Assembly: GCF_016587415.1 (NCBI RefSeq)
Contig: NZ_BNJI01000002.1
Location: forward strand, 806,001 to 870,000
From: Ktedonobacter sp. SOSP1-85
GTDB taxonomy: Bacteria; Chloroflexota; Ktedonobacteria; Ktedonobacterales; Ktedonobacteraceae
DNA length: 64,000 nt
Reading direction: 5' to 3'
A model generated the notes under the pieces. It worked only from the letters and a program-made list of their open reading frames with translations. It was not told the DNA's origin and did not search any database. Shown here one piece after another: positions 17,239 through 26,400 of the stretch. Numbering within the stretch: the first letter of the stretch is position 1; each line of letters starts with the position of its first letter. A program made the translations under genes and the position numbers.

Positions 17239-19569
17239 TTATTTGAATCGGATATTTGCTGAACGTACTTTATGGTGTTGGCCCGCTGTGGGCCCGGCCT
17301 GCCACTGGATCTCGAAGAGGCGCCATGAGCTTTTGCCAGTCAAGATAGCTGGCTGATCGTTGACCATGACCACAGCGCCCACACCGGCGCGAATGAGCGC
17401 GAGATGCTGAGAAAAGCCAGGATTCTTCTCTATTTGCTCGCTCTCCAGAGGAAGCCAGCTCTCTCCTTCGCGGTTGAATAGTTCGCGGCCATGCGCCAAT
17501 AGCTCCAGGCCCCAGGCTAGCCGCTCGTCTTCATCTGCGACCTGTGTACAGAGCTGAGCATAGGTAAAGGGCTGGCCCTGAGCACGCTCCCAGCAGGTGA
17601 ACAAATCGACCCAGCAGGTTTCGAGCTGCTTACGCCAGGCCTGAAGCTGCTGCTTTATCTCGCCTGGCGCCAGGGTGAGCCATTCTGGGCGGCTTACGCC
17701 TGGTAACAGTTGGATGACGTTGAGGGGTCTCTGGGCCTGCTTCCACTGGTCCGCAACGAGCGAAAGCGTGCCGTCCTGGGGCGCGCTCAACACAAGCGCG
17801 ATTTGTGGGCTGGCGTTCTGTCCCTGGACAAGTACAACTTCACCTGGAACAAGATCGACAAGAGGCGTGAGGCGCTGTATGGCTTCAGAGGCGCGGGGCT
17901 GATAGGTTGTCTGCGCGCCCAGGCGACCCAGTTTGAAATGTGTGGTGGCATCACGTAACACCTGCTCAATGAGAGGGCGAAGCGCTGGGCGATAGTCTGG
18001 GCCATAATAGTGCTGGCCTAGCTCCACGGAGGTCCAGGGGCGGAGCGGTCCATGAGTATGAGCCTTCTCCCATAGCGCCTGTAGCGTTGGGGAAGGTATG
18101 TCCTGGACAGGATCACCTTCCGCGAGAAGAGGTGTGGCATCTGGCAACAAGGCGTCTGCATACATGGCTCTTTGCGAGGTGTCAGAAGATGCCAGCACCT
18201 TCGCAGTGGGTGCAATAGAAAGGGTAGTGCCAACATGAGGAATAGCGACGGAGAGATGCTTGAAACGCTGTGAAAGTGCCTCTAGCGCCTCGCTGTCGCC
18301 GTGGACTAATATGAGACGCGCAGGCTGTATTTTACTGACGACAACCTGAATCTGGTTGGCGTCCGCGTGACCAGAGAGATTGTAGCGCGCGACCTGGCAA
18401 TTAAGCGTCACAAACTGCTCACCAATACGAATACGGTCGCCCTGCTTCGCGTTGAGTAGCGCGTAGCCAGGACTCTCCTCATCCTGGTAACCGGTAAAGA
18501 GCAAGCAATCTTGCTCGCGCGCGGCAATGTCCAGCGCATATAACGGGGAGGCACCGCCAGAAAGCATACCCGAACTACTGATAACCATCTTGGGTTTAGT
18601 ATGCTGTACGAGGTCCTGGCGCTCAAATGAACGCACGGAAAAGACATGCAATTGAGGATCCGCGAAGAGCGGGCGCCGCCCATTGATCAGGTGGCGCTGG
18701 AGGGTTGGTTGCAGGTCATGAGACTGCTGCTGGTACACGTCACAGACCGAGCGCACCATGCCATCCAGATAAATGGGAACAGGCGATATCTTGCCACTGG
18801 CACGATAGGCCTTCAGAATCAAAATGATCTCTTGCGCGCGCCCCACGGCGAAGGCGGGACAGAGAATGCGGCCTCCTCGCGCCAGCACAGCCTGCACAGT
18901 TGCCGCCAACTTCTGCTCCTCCTCCTTGCGACTGGAGTGAGAACGATTGCCATAGGTCCCCTCGGTAATCATCACATCGGCCCTGGGCAGCGCATTGATA
19001 TCCAGACCCTTGATGGTACGCTGATCGGTCAACGAGATATCACCGGTATGAAAGAGGGTGCCCTCAGGGGTCTCAAAGAAAAGCATGGCTGCGCCCAGAA
19101 TATGGCCAGCTGGAATAAACTGTACTGTGATGCCAGGAGAATCTGCAAGAGGCGCGAAAGGTTGGCGAAAACCCATTACCTGAATACGCCCCAGAAAGGC
19201 ATCAACCTGCTCGGCATTGTAGAGTGGAGTTTCACCATCTGGGCGTAGGTGCTCCTGCTCCATAATACGCACAGAGTCGCGAAGCAGCACCTCGGTCAGG
19301 ACACGTGTACTTTCAGTGGCATAAATGGGGATATGCGGCAAGAGCGAGGCAATAAGGGGCAGAGCACCAGTGTGATCGATGTGGGCGTGTGTGATAATAA
19401 GCGCTTCAGGCGACTGCTTATCTAACAAGGAGAGATCAGGAAGGCGAGATTGTCCTTCGCGAGCCGCGGGGCGCATCCCTCCATCAATCAACAGCGTACG
19501 GCCCGCTACCTGAAGAAGCGTGCAGGACGCGCCAACCTCCGAGGCACCACCTAAAAATGTAAGCTCCAC
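17239..19569 (-). CDS. Metallo-beta-lactamase/beta-CASP nuclease with long C-terminal extension
   Basis: A 776-residue protein starting at GTG 19569 with TGGAGA upstream. The metallo-beta-lactamase core has HAHIDH at 61-66 and later GHILGAAM and TGDIS metal ligands; the beta-CASP part has TEGTYGNR, PAFAVGRAQE, SSGMLSGG and LSGHADANQ and VHGDSEAL motifs. This is the CPSF73/RNase J-like family that processes RNA as endo- or exonuclease. About 300 residues follow the nuclease core with no family I recognise (repeated Trp/Gln-rich stretches), unlike standard RNase J of about 550 residues. It is a second-type paralog rather than the housekeeping RNase J. Confidence 0.88.
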   Translation of the reverse strand: MELTFLGGASEVGASCTLLQVAGRTLLIDGGMRPAAREGQSRLPDLSLLDKQSPEALIITHAHIDHTGALPLIASLLPHIPIYATESTRVLTEVLLRDSVRIMEQEHLRPDGETPLYNAEQVDAFLGRIQVMGFRQPFAPLADSPGITVQFIPAGHILGAAMLFFETPEGTLFHTGDISLTDQRTIKGLDINALPRADVMITEGTYGNRSHSSRKEEEQKLAATVQAVLARGGRILCPAFAVGRAQEIILILKAYRASGKISPVPIYLDGMVRSVCDVYQQQSHDLQPTLQRHLINGRRPLFADPQLHVFSVRSFERQDLVQHTKPKMVISSSGMLSGGASPLYALDIAAREQDCLLFTGYQDEESPGYALLNAKQGDRIRIGEQFVTLNCQVARYNLSGHADANQIQVVVSKIQPARLILVHGDSEALEALSQRFKHLSVAIPHVGTTLSIAPTAKVLASSDTSQRAMYADALLPDATPLLAEGDPVQDIPSPTLQALWEKAHTHGPLRPWTSVELGQHYYGPDYRPALRPLIEQVLRDATTHFKLGRLGAQTTYQPRASEAIQRLTPLVDLVPGEVVLVQGQNASPQIALVLSAPQDGTLSLVADQWKQAQRPLNVIQLLPGVSRPEWLTLAPGEIKQQLQAWRKQLETCWVDLFTCWERAQGQPFTYAQLCTQVADEDERLAWGLELLAHGRELFNREGESWLPLESEQIEKNPGFSQHLALIRAGVGAVVMVNDQPAILTGKSSWRLFEIQWQAGPTAGQHHKVRSANIRFK

Positions 19570-20079
19570 AAACGATCTCCACTTCTATACAACTGGCATA
19601 ATTCCCCACAGGTAACCCATATACGATCAGGCAACCTGGATACGCATATACTTGCTATCCACACTTCTATCCCGCTAGAGCAGTATAACGCTTCTCATCC
19701 CATTGGGCAAATAGATATCGTGCTAGAAGTAGCGTATCATACCTGGTCCATAGCCCTTTGTAGGCCGCTTCATAAAGCTGTAAGGTAAATAGAAGTTCTC
19801 CGCGCCGTCTGCGACATTCTCTTTATCCATCCTTTCAGCCATAATATTACACGCCTGTAGGCAAAAATCCACTTACCAGTACTATAAGAAACCTAGCAAC
19901 ATCATAAAAGGGACCTTGATACTTTTTATTCTTTAGTCTTGTACTTGATCTGTTCCCCTCAGGTTCAGTGCTCTTATATTTGCGCCTGTTTGCTTATATG
20001 TGCTACTAATATAGTGTTCCGCCTCTATTTAATCACCTCTACATACAGTTATGAAAGTGAGGTCTTTAGGAACAATAGC
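19570..20079. other. Long intergenic region between divergent genes
   Basis: About 500 bases, A+T-richer than neighbours. It must hold the promoters of the beta-CASP gene and the acetyltransferase. Apart from one possible small minus-strand frame (19723-19842) I see no gene, hairpin or repeat. Confidence 0.4.
19723..19842 (-). CDS. Possible 39-residue protein
   Basis: Minus-strand ATG at 19842 opens a 39-codon frame (MAERMDKENVADGAENFYLP..., ending GYGPGMIRYF) closed by TAG at 19723. The residue mix is protein-like, but there is no clear ribosome site and no family match, so it could be chance or a gene remnant. Confidence 0.2.
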   Translation of the reverse strand: MAERMDKENVADGAENFYLPYSFMKRPTKGYGPGMIRYF

Positions 20080-20703
20080 ATGGAAAATACGAAAGAATAC
20101 CAGACTCACATGCAGGAGAAGCCAATTTTCAGCATTGTCGGAGAAAAAGTTGCGCTCGGACCCATCCGTCGTGAGCTCATCCCACTTTACCAGCGCTGGA
20201 TCAACGATTTCGAGGTGTTGCGCACGCTGCACATTCCTCGTCCCTCCACATTTGAAGAAATTCAGGCCACCTATGAGGCTGACGTCGCGGCAGAACGCCA
20301 GCGTAAAGTCGCCTACTTCACCATTTATGACCGTGACACATTGCAACCTATCGGTAGAACAGACTTATGTAACATCAATTATCGCGACCGCACTGCCGAT
20401 TTCGGCGTCGAGATTGGTGAGACCGCGTATCGCGGGCGTGGCTATGGTACTGAGACCGTTCGCTTGATGCTTGATTACGCTTTCACTGGCCTGGGTCTAC
20501 ACAATATTATGCTTGAAACCTGGGAATATAATCGCGCCGGGCAGGGAGCTTATAAAAAGGCTGGCTTCCAAGAAATCGGCCGTCGCCATCAAGCCAAGTT
20601 CATGAACGGCAAGTTCTGGGACATAGTTTATATGGAATGCCTGTCCACAGAGTTTGTCAGTCCTGTTCTCGGCCAGATACTAGTACCTGATGAACTGCGC
20701 TGA
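20080..20703 (+). CDS. GNAT-family N-acetyltransferase (RimJ/RimL-like)
   Basis: About 207 residues from ATG 20080. It has the RimJ/RimL layout: GEKVALGPIRRELIPLYQRWIND at the start, IGRTDLCNINYRDRTADFGVEIG, then the acetyl-CoA loop YRGRGYGTETVRLMLDYAF and LHNIMLETWEYNRAGQGAYKKAGFQE. Members acetylate protein N-termini, aminoglycosides or small amines. An upstream in-frame extension is not conserved-looking and lacks a ribosome site. Followed by a hairpin. Confidence 0.9.
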   Translation: MENTKEYQTHMQEKPIFSIVGEKVALGPIRRELIPLYQRWINDFEVLRTLHIPRPSTFEEIQATYEADVAAERQRKVAYFTIYDRDTLQPIGRTDLCNINYRDRTADFGVEIGETAYRGRGYGTETVRLMLDYAFTGLGLHNIMLETWEYNRAGQGAYKKAGFQEIGRRHQAKFMNGKFWDIVYMECLSTEFVSPVLGQILVPDELR

Positions 20704-21047
20704 CAAGCAGATTCAGAGCAAAGATGAAAGTTCCTTCTCATCTTCTCAATTTGTCACTTCTAACAACAGGAAAAATTACGGCATTTTCCTCTGAGCACTG
20801 GAAAATGTCGTAACTACAGATTGATTTAGCCTTATAGCCCATCTTATTTTACAATCTGTATCTGCTGCCATTCATCTTCCAGAATCGAGAAGAGAAGTCG
20901 GTCATGCCATTTCCCTCAAGAGTGCTTAACATGACTATTATCTCGGCAGTTATATCCATTTTTAGGAGCTTTATGCAACTAGCGTCTTTTTAGTAGAGAG
21001 CAAAGATAAGAATTGCAAAATAACAAATACGGGGGCTTACTCCAATA
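20704..21047 (+). terminator. Intergenic region with hairpin terminator
   Basis: The clear structure is a hairpin with 14-base arms at 20776-20789 and 20800-20813 (TTACGGCATTTTCC; one non-Watson-Crick position), which would terminate the acetyltransferase transcript. The remaining bases lead to the pentapeptide gene and show no other gene. Confidence 0.5.
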
Positions 21048-22244
21048 ATGCGTTTATGGGTTGAAGAACTTAGTAACCGGATAAAAGCAATGTTTAGTCA
21101 CCAGAGCACGTGGTATGGAGCTGTGTTTATTCTGGTATTGCTAGCAACCACCCTCTGCATAATCATGGGATACATCTATCGCTGGGATTGGATTGGCGTA
21201 GCGGATAAGAAGCTCTGGGACTGGCTTAGTATCTTAATTGTTCCTTTCGTGGTCGCGCTGGCCGGGACAATATACACTCACGTACACAATCAGAGTGAGC
21301 GTGAGGAGGCGCGCCAGAAAGAGGCTCAGGAACACGAACTCGCATTGGACAATCAGCGTGAAGCGGCGCTACAGACCTATTTTGATCGCATGTCAGAGCT
21401 ATTGCTAGATAAACAATTAAAAACGAATTCCCAGGCCATGGCCATTGCTCATGCACGTACAGTCACAGTGTTACGCATGCTTGATCCAGCCCGGAGAGCG
21501 AGCGTCTTGCGTTTTCTGGGAGATGTAAATCTCGCAAGCCGAATTTTGAATCGCGATATGCGTGGTCTTGACCTCAGTGGTACTGATCTCTCTTCGGCAC
21601 ATTTAAAGCAGGTCATGCTGATCCTGGTAAACCTCATCGAGGCCAACCTTAAGCGTGCCGATTTGTCTGAAGCCAATCTGGAGAAAGCCTGGATGAGGTC
21701 GGCAAACCTGGGCAAGGCTAATCTGGAAGATACTAACCTATGGCGTGCAGACTTGAGCCGGGCCCGCCTGGACGAAGCCAACCTCCACTGGGTCAATCTC
21801 GTCGAGGCCAACCTCTACCGCGCAAGCCTCCTTGAAGCCGATTTAACGGGAGCGAACCTATGGCGCACACAGCTCAACAAGGCGCGCCTTGACTATGCAA
21901 GATTACGCTGGGGCAACCTGATAGAGGCCAATCTGTCAGGGGCCACCCTTCTAGGCGCAGATCTCACAGGCGCCAATCTTAAAGGTGCTAATCTCGAGAA
22001 TGCAAACCTCAGCGAAGCAATCCTTGTGAAAACGCAGCTCATCGACGTGCGAGGCATCACCAGTGAACAAATGGAAGACTTCCGTAAGCGAGGCGCATAC
22101 ACACAAATACAGCCAGGGAGTTCACAGGTATTGGACATTATCCAGATAGAAGCCTCTTCACAGACAGAGATAGAAGGGCCACAAATCATATCAACTGAAG
22201 AGCATATAGATGAGGTAGGTTCAATGCAACAAGAAATAAAGTAA
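21048..22244 (+). CDS. Membrane-anchored pentapeptide-repeat protein
   Basis: A 398-residue protein. Two membrane segments at about residues 22-45 and 62-82 are followed by a charged helix (SEREEARQKEAQEHE) and a domain ending LRFLGDVNLASRIL that resembles the linker of other pentapeptide membrane proteins. From about residue 180 to 335 there are some 30 tandem A(D/N)LxX pentapeptides, forming a right-handed quadrilateral beta-helix in the cytoplasm. The C-terminal 60 residues are polar. Such proteins may act as scaffolds or DNA mimics; the membrane-anchored kind has no settled function. Single-gene unit. Confidence 0.88.
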   Translation: MRLWVEELSNRIKAMFSHQSTWYGAVFILVLLATTLCIIMGYIYRWDWIGVADKKLWDWLSILIVPFVVALAGTIYTHVHNQSEREEARQKEAQEHELALDNQREAALQTYFDRMSELLLDKQLKTNSQAMAIAHARTVTVLRMLDPARRASVLRFLGDVNLASRILNRDMRGLDLSGTDLSSAHLKQVMLILVNLIEANLKRADLSEANLEKAWMRSANLGKANLEDTNLWRADLSRARLDEANLHWVNLVEANLYRASLLEADLTGANLWRTQLNKARLDYARLRWGNLIEANLSGATLLGADLTGANLKGANLENANLSEAILVKTQLIDVRGITSEQMEDFRKRGAYTQIQPGSSQVLDIIQIEASSQTEIEGPQIISTEEHIDEVGSMQQEIK

Positions 22245-22322
22245 AATCGATCCGTGTACAATAAAAAAAAGAGAGTGACTATCTGTACAGCAACTAATAG
22301 AGTGAATGGGAAGGAATAGCGC

Positions 22323-23324
22323 ATGGCAAGCCAGAAGACAATGAAGGCGGCATATATTGACCGACCTGGAGGTGCTGATAAGATCATTTATGGTGATCTC
22401 CCTATCCCTACACCAGGGCCGCGCGACATTCTTGTCAAAGTCGCCGCCGTAACGGTCAACACAGTCGATATTTATATTCGAGGAGGAGTTTTTCAGACAC
22501 CACTCCCACAGCCCTTTATTATCGGGCGTGACGTGACAGGTATAGTTGTGGAAGTGGGAGAAGAGGTCTCGCTCTTTCATCCCGGCGAGCGCGTCTGGGC
22601 CAATAACCAGGGCTATGATGGTCGCCAGGGAACCTTTGCCGAGTACGTCAGTATCCATGAATGCCTGCTCTATCACCTACCACCTAATGTTGACCTCCAT
22701 GAATCCGTTACAGTGCTACACTCAGGACTTACCGCCATCATTGGCCTCTTTAACAAAGCCCAGATACGTGATAAAGAGTGCATCTTCGTCAATGGCGGAG
22801 ATGGCTCGGTAGGAACCGCGATTATTCAACTGGCCCGTGCCATGGGGGCGCAAATAATTGTCACATCAGGTAATGAACAGAAGGCACGCTGGTGCGAAGA
22901 GTTGGGAGCTGACCTGGTTATCAACTACAAGACGCAAAATGTGAACCTGGCGCTCAAACGTTTCGCGCCTCAAGGCGTCAATGTATACTGGGATGCTACG
23001 CCCCAGCCGGATATAGAATGCGCGCTCAACGCTATTGCACAGCGTGGACGCATCATCTTTATGTCTGGCCCCCTGCACCAGACCACCCTCATGGTGGGTC
23101 CGTTCTATATGAAAAACTGTACGCTCTATGGTTTTACCGTGACAGACGCCACAATTGATGAGTTGCACACCTGTGCCTCACAGATTGACTATTGGCTAGG
23201 TAGGGGCGTACTCAAGGGCAGAACCGCGCTCAAACTCCCGCTCTCACAGGCAGCCGCCGCACACAGGATATATGAAACACAATCGCTCTCCGGCAAGATT
23301 GTTCTCTCGCCTGACTGGGATTAA
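22323..23324 (+). CDS. Quinone-oxidoreductase-like MDR family protein
   Basis: A 333-residue medium-chain dehydrogenase/reductase. The GroES-like N-terminal half (PRDILVKVAAVTVNTVDIYIRGG, PFIIGRDVTGIVVEVGEEV) lacks the zinc ligands, and the Rossmann part has VNGGDGSVGTAIIQLARAMGA for NADPH, as in QOR/zeta-crystallin. It should reduce quinones or activated alkenes with NADPH in the cytoplasm. Ribosome site GGGAAGG precedes ATG 22323. Convergent with the SMI1/KNR4 gene, only 12 bases apart and without a hairpin. Confidence 0.92.
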   Translation: MASQKTMKAAYIDRPGGADKIIYGDLPIPTPGPRDILVKVAAVTVNTVDIYIRGGVFQTPLPQPFIIGRDVTGIVVEVGEEVSLFHPGERVWANNQGYDGRQGTFAEYVSIHECLLYHLPPNVDLHESVTVLHSGLTAIIGLFNKAQIRDKECIFVNGGDGSVGTAIIQLARAMGAQIIVTSGNEQKARWCEELGADLVINYKTQNVNLALKRFAPQGVNVYWDATPQPDIECALNAIAQRGRIIFMSGPLHQTTLMVGPFYMKNCTLYGFTVTDATIDELHTCASQIDYWLGRGVLKGRTALKLPLSQAAAAHRIYETQSLSGKIVLSPDWD

Positions 23325-23336
23325 CTTCTCCCTCAA

Positions 23337-23909
23337 TCAATAGTACTTTGACTTCGAGCCAGGCGGAAGTTGGGGCCGATCAAATAGAAACTCCTTGCTT
23401 TTTAAGTTGCCAAATGCGTCTAGGGCATATTTCCCGGACTCAAGATGGTCAACAAAAGCGGATAACAAGGCTTGAAAACTAGGAGCAACCCAGTGGCTTC
23501 CTGTTTCATGGTCGAATTGAATAATCTGCCCTACTCGTTCTTTTAGCTCTGGAGCGACATCGACGCATAAAAGATCCCCTGCACCATCAGAAGCCAGGGG
23601 AAGCAAATGTGGATACCACCACCAGACCACGCCTTCCTGCAGCGAGCGCAACACTTTAAGCTGCACCTGTTGTTGCCTTAAGATGTCATCAACGTTGAGA
23701 AGTCCCCAGATATCAGCGAAACGGTCAATAGTGCCATTGTGAATACGCAGAGAGGCCCGGACGTCTTCAGGAAACTGGTATCCTAGTTCCACTTCAATTT
23801 CTTGGATATCATCGTCATCAACTCCCGGAAGTAAATTGTCTAGAGCTTCCGGAGCATAGATTTTAAGCCACCCTTCGATACGATTCCAGATTGTTTGCAT
23901 AGTGTACAT
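23337..23909 (-). CDS. SMI1/KNR4-family protein
   Basis: A 190-residue single-domain protein of the SMI1/KNR4 (SUKH) superfamily: WLKIYAPEALDNLLPG, IQEIEVELGYQFPEDVRASLRIHNG and a late GDLLCVDVAPE. In bacteria many SUKH proteins are immunity proteins for contact-dependent or polymorphic toxins, but no toxin gene is adjacent here; others are orphan regulators. Start 23909 has GGAGG five bases upstream. Confidence 0.85.
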   Translation of the reverse strand: MYTMQTIWNRIEGWLKIYAPEALDNLLPGVDDDDIQEIEVELGYQFPEDVRASLRIHNGTIDRFADIWGLLNVDDILRQQQVQLKVLRSLQEGVVWWWYPHLLPLASDGAGDLLCVDVAPELKERVGQIIQFDHETGSHWVAPSFQALLSAFVDHLESGKYALDAFGNLKSKEFLFDRPQLPPGSKSKYY

Positions 23910-24211
23910 GTCGTCCTCCGTAATGATAGCCTCGCTCTCGTTTGAAATCGCCTCCTTGTTTCTCCACTTTGGTTTGCCATAACTATAAGCCTACCACACA
24001 CTACGAATCTCAAAAGGCTTCTTTACAGGCCCTAAGCTACTGCCCTTAGAGAACCATATCCCCAGACATATAGGGCAAAGTACGTCTATAGGAAATACAG
24101 AGACAGTGAAGCTGAAGGACAGTATCTCTCGGGAATATGACAGGAGATGACATCAATGGCCCGGTATACTCTTCGAAGAATCAGAAAGATATCAGTAAAG
24201 GAGTATACCCT
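23910..24211. promoter_or_regulatory. Divergent intergenic region
   Basis: Holds the ribosome sites of the SMI1/KNR4 gene (GGAGG) and of the LLM oxidoreductase (AAAGGAG, 24197-24203). A small inverted pair CTAAG/CTTAG near 24032-24047 is seen; no clear promoter boxes or gene. Confidence 0.3.
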
Positions 24212-25039
24212 ATGCATTACGGCTTCGTCATTCCCATTGGAGATGTACAGACCATCGCGGAACTGGCTCAATTAGGAGAAGAGGCTGGTTGGGACGGCAT
24301 GTTTTACTGGGACGGTATCTGTATCGAGTCAATGGCAGAGATGTATGATCCCTGGATTGTGATGGCAGCAATGGCCATGCGTACAAAGAGTGTGCGCCTG
24401 GGAGCCATTATTACTCCCCTCTCGCGTCGTCGTCCCTGGAAAGTCGCACGCGAAACGGTTACCCTTGATCACCTCTCACAGGGACGTCTTGTTTTACCAA
24501 TCGGCTTGGGAGCAATCGACGACAAAGGATTCGGCAAGGTTGGGGAAGTAACAGATCGCAAGGGGCGCGCAGAACTGCTTGACGAAAGCCTGGATATTAT
24601 CACTGGCCTATGGAGTGCTCAGCCTTTCAGCTACCAAGGTAAACATTATCACCTCGAAGAGATGACTTTCCGTCCAGGGCCAGTTCAGCAGCCACGCATT
24701 CCCATCTGGGTTGTCGGGGCATGGCCGCGCGCAAAATCAATAAATCGCGCCATGCGTTATGATGGCCTGCTCCCAACGAAAATGGAGCAAGATGGTCCAG
24801 TAACACCAGAAGATATACGCGCTATGTGTGAGCATATCATCAGTCAGCGAAAGCAGACAACCCCTTTTGATATTATCTGGGAAGGAGAGACACCTGGAGA
24901 TGACACAGAGCAGGCGGCAACTATTGTGCGTCCCTGGGCCGAGGCTGGCGCGACCTGGTGGCTAGAATCACGCTGGTCCGCATCAAACATTGAAGAGATA
25001 CGCACGCGCATCCAACAGGGCCCGCCACACCTCGCCTAG
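24212..25039 (+). CDS. LLM-class flavin-dependent oxidoreductase
   Basis: A 275-residue luciferase-like monooxygenase fold from ATG 24212 (MHYGFVIPIGDVQ), with AAAGGAG nine bases upstream. Typical segments are LAQLGEEAGWDGMFYWD, VRLGAIITPLSRRRPW, TLDHLSQGRLVLPIGLG and IPIWVVGAWPR. It likely uses FMN or F420 as cofactor. Somewhat shorter than bacterial luciferase alpha, in line with F420-dependent or monooxygenase subfamilies. Substrate unknown; no partner reductase next to it. Confidence 0.92.
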   Translation: MHYGFVIPIGDVQTIAELAQLGEEAGWDGMFYWDGICIESMAEMYDPWIVMAAMAMRTKSVRLGAIITPLSRRRPWKVARETVTLDHLSQGRLVLPIGLGAIDDKGFGKVGEVTDRKGRAELLDESLDIITGLWSAQPFSYQGKHYHLEEMTFRPGPVQQPRIPIWVVGAWPRAKSINRAMRYDGLLPTKMEQDGPVTPEDIRAMCEHIISQRKQTTPFDIIWEGETPGDDTEQAATIVRPWAEAGATWWLESRWSASNIEEIRTRIQQGPPHLA

Positions 25040-25182
25040 ATTATCATCCTTTCGCCCATTTGACGCGCATCGCAACTCCTGCCTATTTTCCATCTCATTG
25101 GAAAGACATCCTATTCCAAGATATACTTAAGAGCCATTGATAATTTCATGTATCTATCGAGAAACGGAGAAACAAAGAAAGT

Positions 25183-25713
25183 ATGTCGCAAAGGCTGAAA
25201 CGTTGGATGATGCGCCTGGCACTCACAGAGCAACAAGAGGCTTCAACCTTGAGTGCTCGTCCTATTTCACAGCACGATGCTCAACTTCTTGGGAAGTTAT
25301 TGTATGAAGCCTATCGCAACACCATCGATGATGAAGGCGAGACATCGAACGAAGCCCAGAAAGAAATAGAGGGGACATTTGCAGGGAAATATGGCCCTGT
25401 ACTGACAACATGCTCTTTTCTCATTGAGGAGCAGGAACGTATACTGGCTGCGTCAGTGCTGACAGATTGGACAAATGACCGGACAGGAAAGAAACAGCCA
25501 CTGCTATCTTTTCTCATGACTCAACCCGATGCCAAAGGGAAAGGGATAGCAACCTTTCTGCTCAAAAAGAGTATCAACGCGTTATTAGCTCAAGGTGAGA
25601 AAGAGCTCGTGCTCTTTGTAACCGTTGGCAATGATGCAGCCCAGCATATCTACCAGAAACTCGGATTTCAAATTGAAGAGGAATTTGAGACTGATCGCAT
25701 CAAACCTGTTTGA
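25183..25713 (+). CDS. GNAT-family N-acetyltransferase
   Basis: A 176-residue acetyltransferase. The acetyl-CoA site is TQPDAKGKGIATFLLKKSIN around residue 115, followed by LVLFVTVGNDAAQHIYQKLGFQIEEEF. The N-terminus (STLSARPISQHDAQLLGKLLYEAYRNT) is the usual GNAT start. Substrate unknown. A hairpin with T-tract closes the unit. Confidence 0.88.
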   Translation: MSQRLKRWMMRLALTEQQEASTLSARPISQHDAQLLGKLLYEAYRNTIDDEGETSNEAQKEIEGTFAGKYGPVLTTCSFLIEEQERILAASVLTDWTNDRTGKKQPLLSFLMTQPDAKGKGIATFLLKKSINALLAQGEKELVLFVTVGNDAAQHIYQKLGFQIEEEFETDRIKPV

Positions 25714-25764
25714 ACCATCGATCTCCTAATGTAATACGTTTTGCCAAAGGACCTTTTCGAGTTG

Positions 25765-25800
25765 ATAACGTGAGTATTTGAACACTCACGTTATTTTGTT
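25765..25800 (+). terminator. Intrinsic terminator of the acetyltransferase gene
   Basis: Eleven-base arms ATAACGTGAGT (25765-25775) and ACTCACGTTAT (25784-25794) with an eight-base loop, followed by TTTTGTT. Confidence 0.75.
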
Positions 25801-25897
25801 ATGTAATTGAGAAAACGCACTAGTAAAATCGCATGCGACCCACTGATGTTTCTCTGCTGCTTAAAAAATTATTTTCAGCAGAGAAGTAAATACCCCC

Positions 25898-25926
25898 TTG
25901 ACATGTTCATAAAACCATGTTATATA
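25898..25926 (+). promoter_or_regulatory. Strong sigma-70-type promoter of the PadR-PP2C operon, with operator
   Basis: TTGACA (25898-25903), a 17-base spacer and TATATA (25921-25926) form a near-consensus promoter about 80 bases before the PadR start. The spacer is bracketed by ACATG (25901-25905) and CATGT (25916-25920), an inverted repeat of the kind PadR proteins bind (ATGT-N8-10-ACAT class), suggesting autorepression. Confidence 0.75.
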
Positions 25927-26007
25927 TCCATTACAGATACATCAAAGAATGATATAGTAAAAGTAGGCATATTAGTAGTGGGTTTATAAGCGGTCAGATA
26001 GAAGCGG

Positions 26008-26400
26008 ATGGATGGTTTCATGAAACACTCGCAAAAAAGTCCAGAGGAAATGTTACCTCTCACGCCAGCCGTCTTTCACATTCTGCTGGCGCTGGCGGAC
26101 AAAGAACGCCACGGCTATAGTATCATGCAAGAGGTCGCGACACGAACCGATGGGCAAATGCGTATGGGTCCTGGTACCCTTTATGGCTCGATCAAGCGCA
26201 TGCTCGCAGACGGGTTGATTGTAGAGTCGGGAGAGCGGCCCGATCCAGATATGGATGATGAGCGTCGACGTTATTATCGGCTAACGGATATGGGGCGTCG
26301 TGCTGCCCAGGCTGAGGCATATCGACTTGAGCAGCTTGTTCGTGTAGCACACATCAAACAGCTACTTCCAAATCCAGGTATAGCAGGAGGAATCTTATGA
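26008..26400 (+). CDS. PadR-family transcriptional regulator
   Basis: A 130-residue winged-helix regulator: LTPAVFHILLALADKERHGYSIMQEV, MGPGTLYGSIKRMLADGLIVES and the wing RRRYYRLTDMGRRAAQAE. PadR proteins repress until a small molecule binds. ATG 26008 and the in-frame ATG 26020 are both possible. The last four bases overlap the next gene (ATGA), so it is coupled to the PP2C-fusion protein. The start region carries TGGTTTCATGAAACAC (26013-26028), close to the palindrome core found near parA. Confidence 0.92.
   Translation: MDGFMKHSQKSPEEMLPLTPAVFHILLALADKERHGYSIMQEVATRTDGQMRMGPGTLYGSIKRMLADGLIVESGERPDPDMDDERRRYYRLTDMGRRAAQAEAYRLEQLVRVAHIKQLLPNPGIAGGIL

Noticed and set aside
23337..23909. 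SMI1/KNR4 protein as part of a toxin-immunity pair
   Set aside because: No polymorphic toxin or secretion gene is adjacent; immunity function is not supported here.
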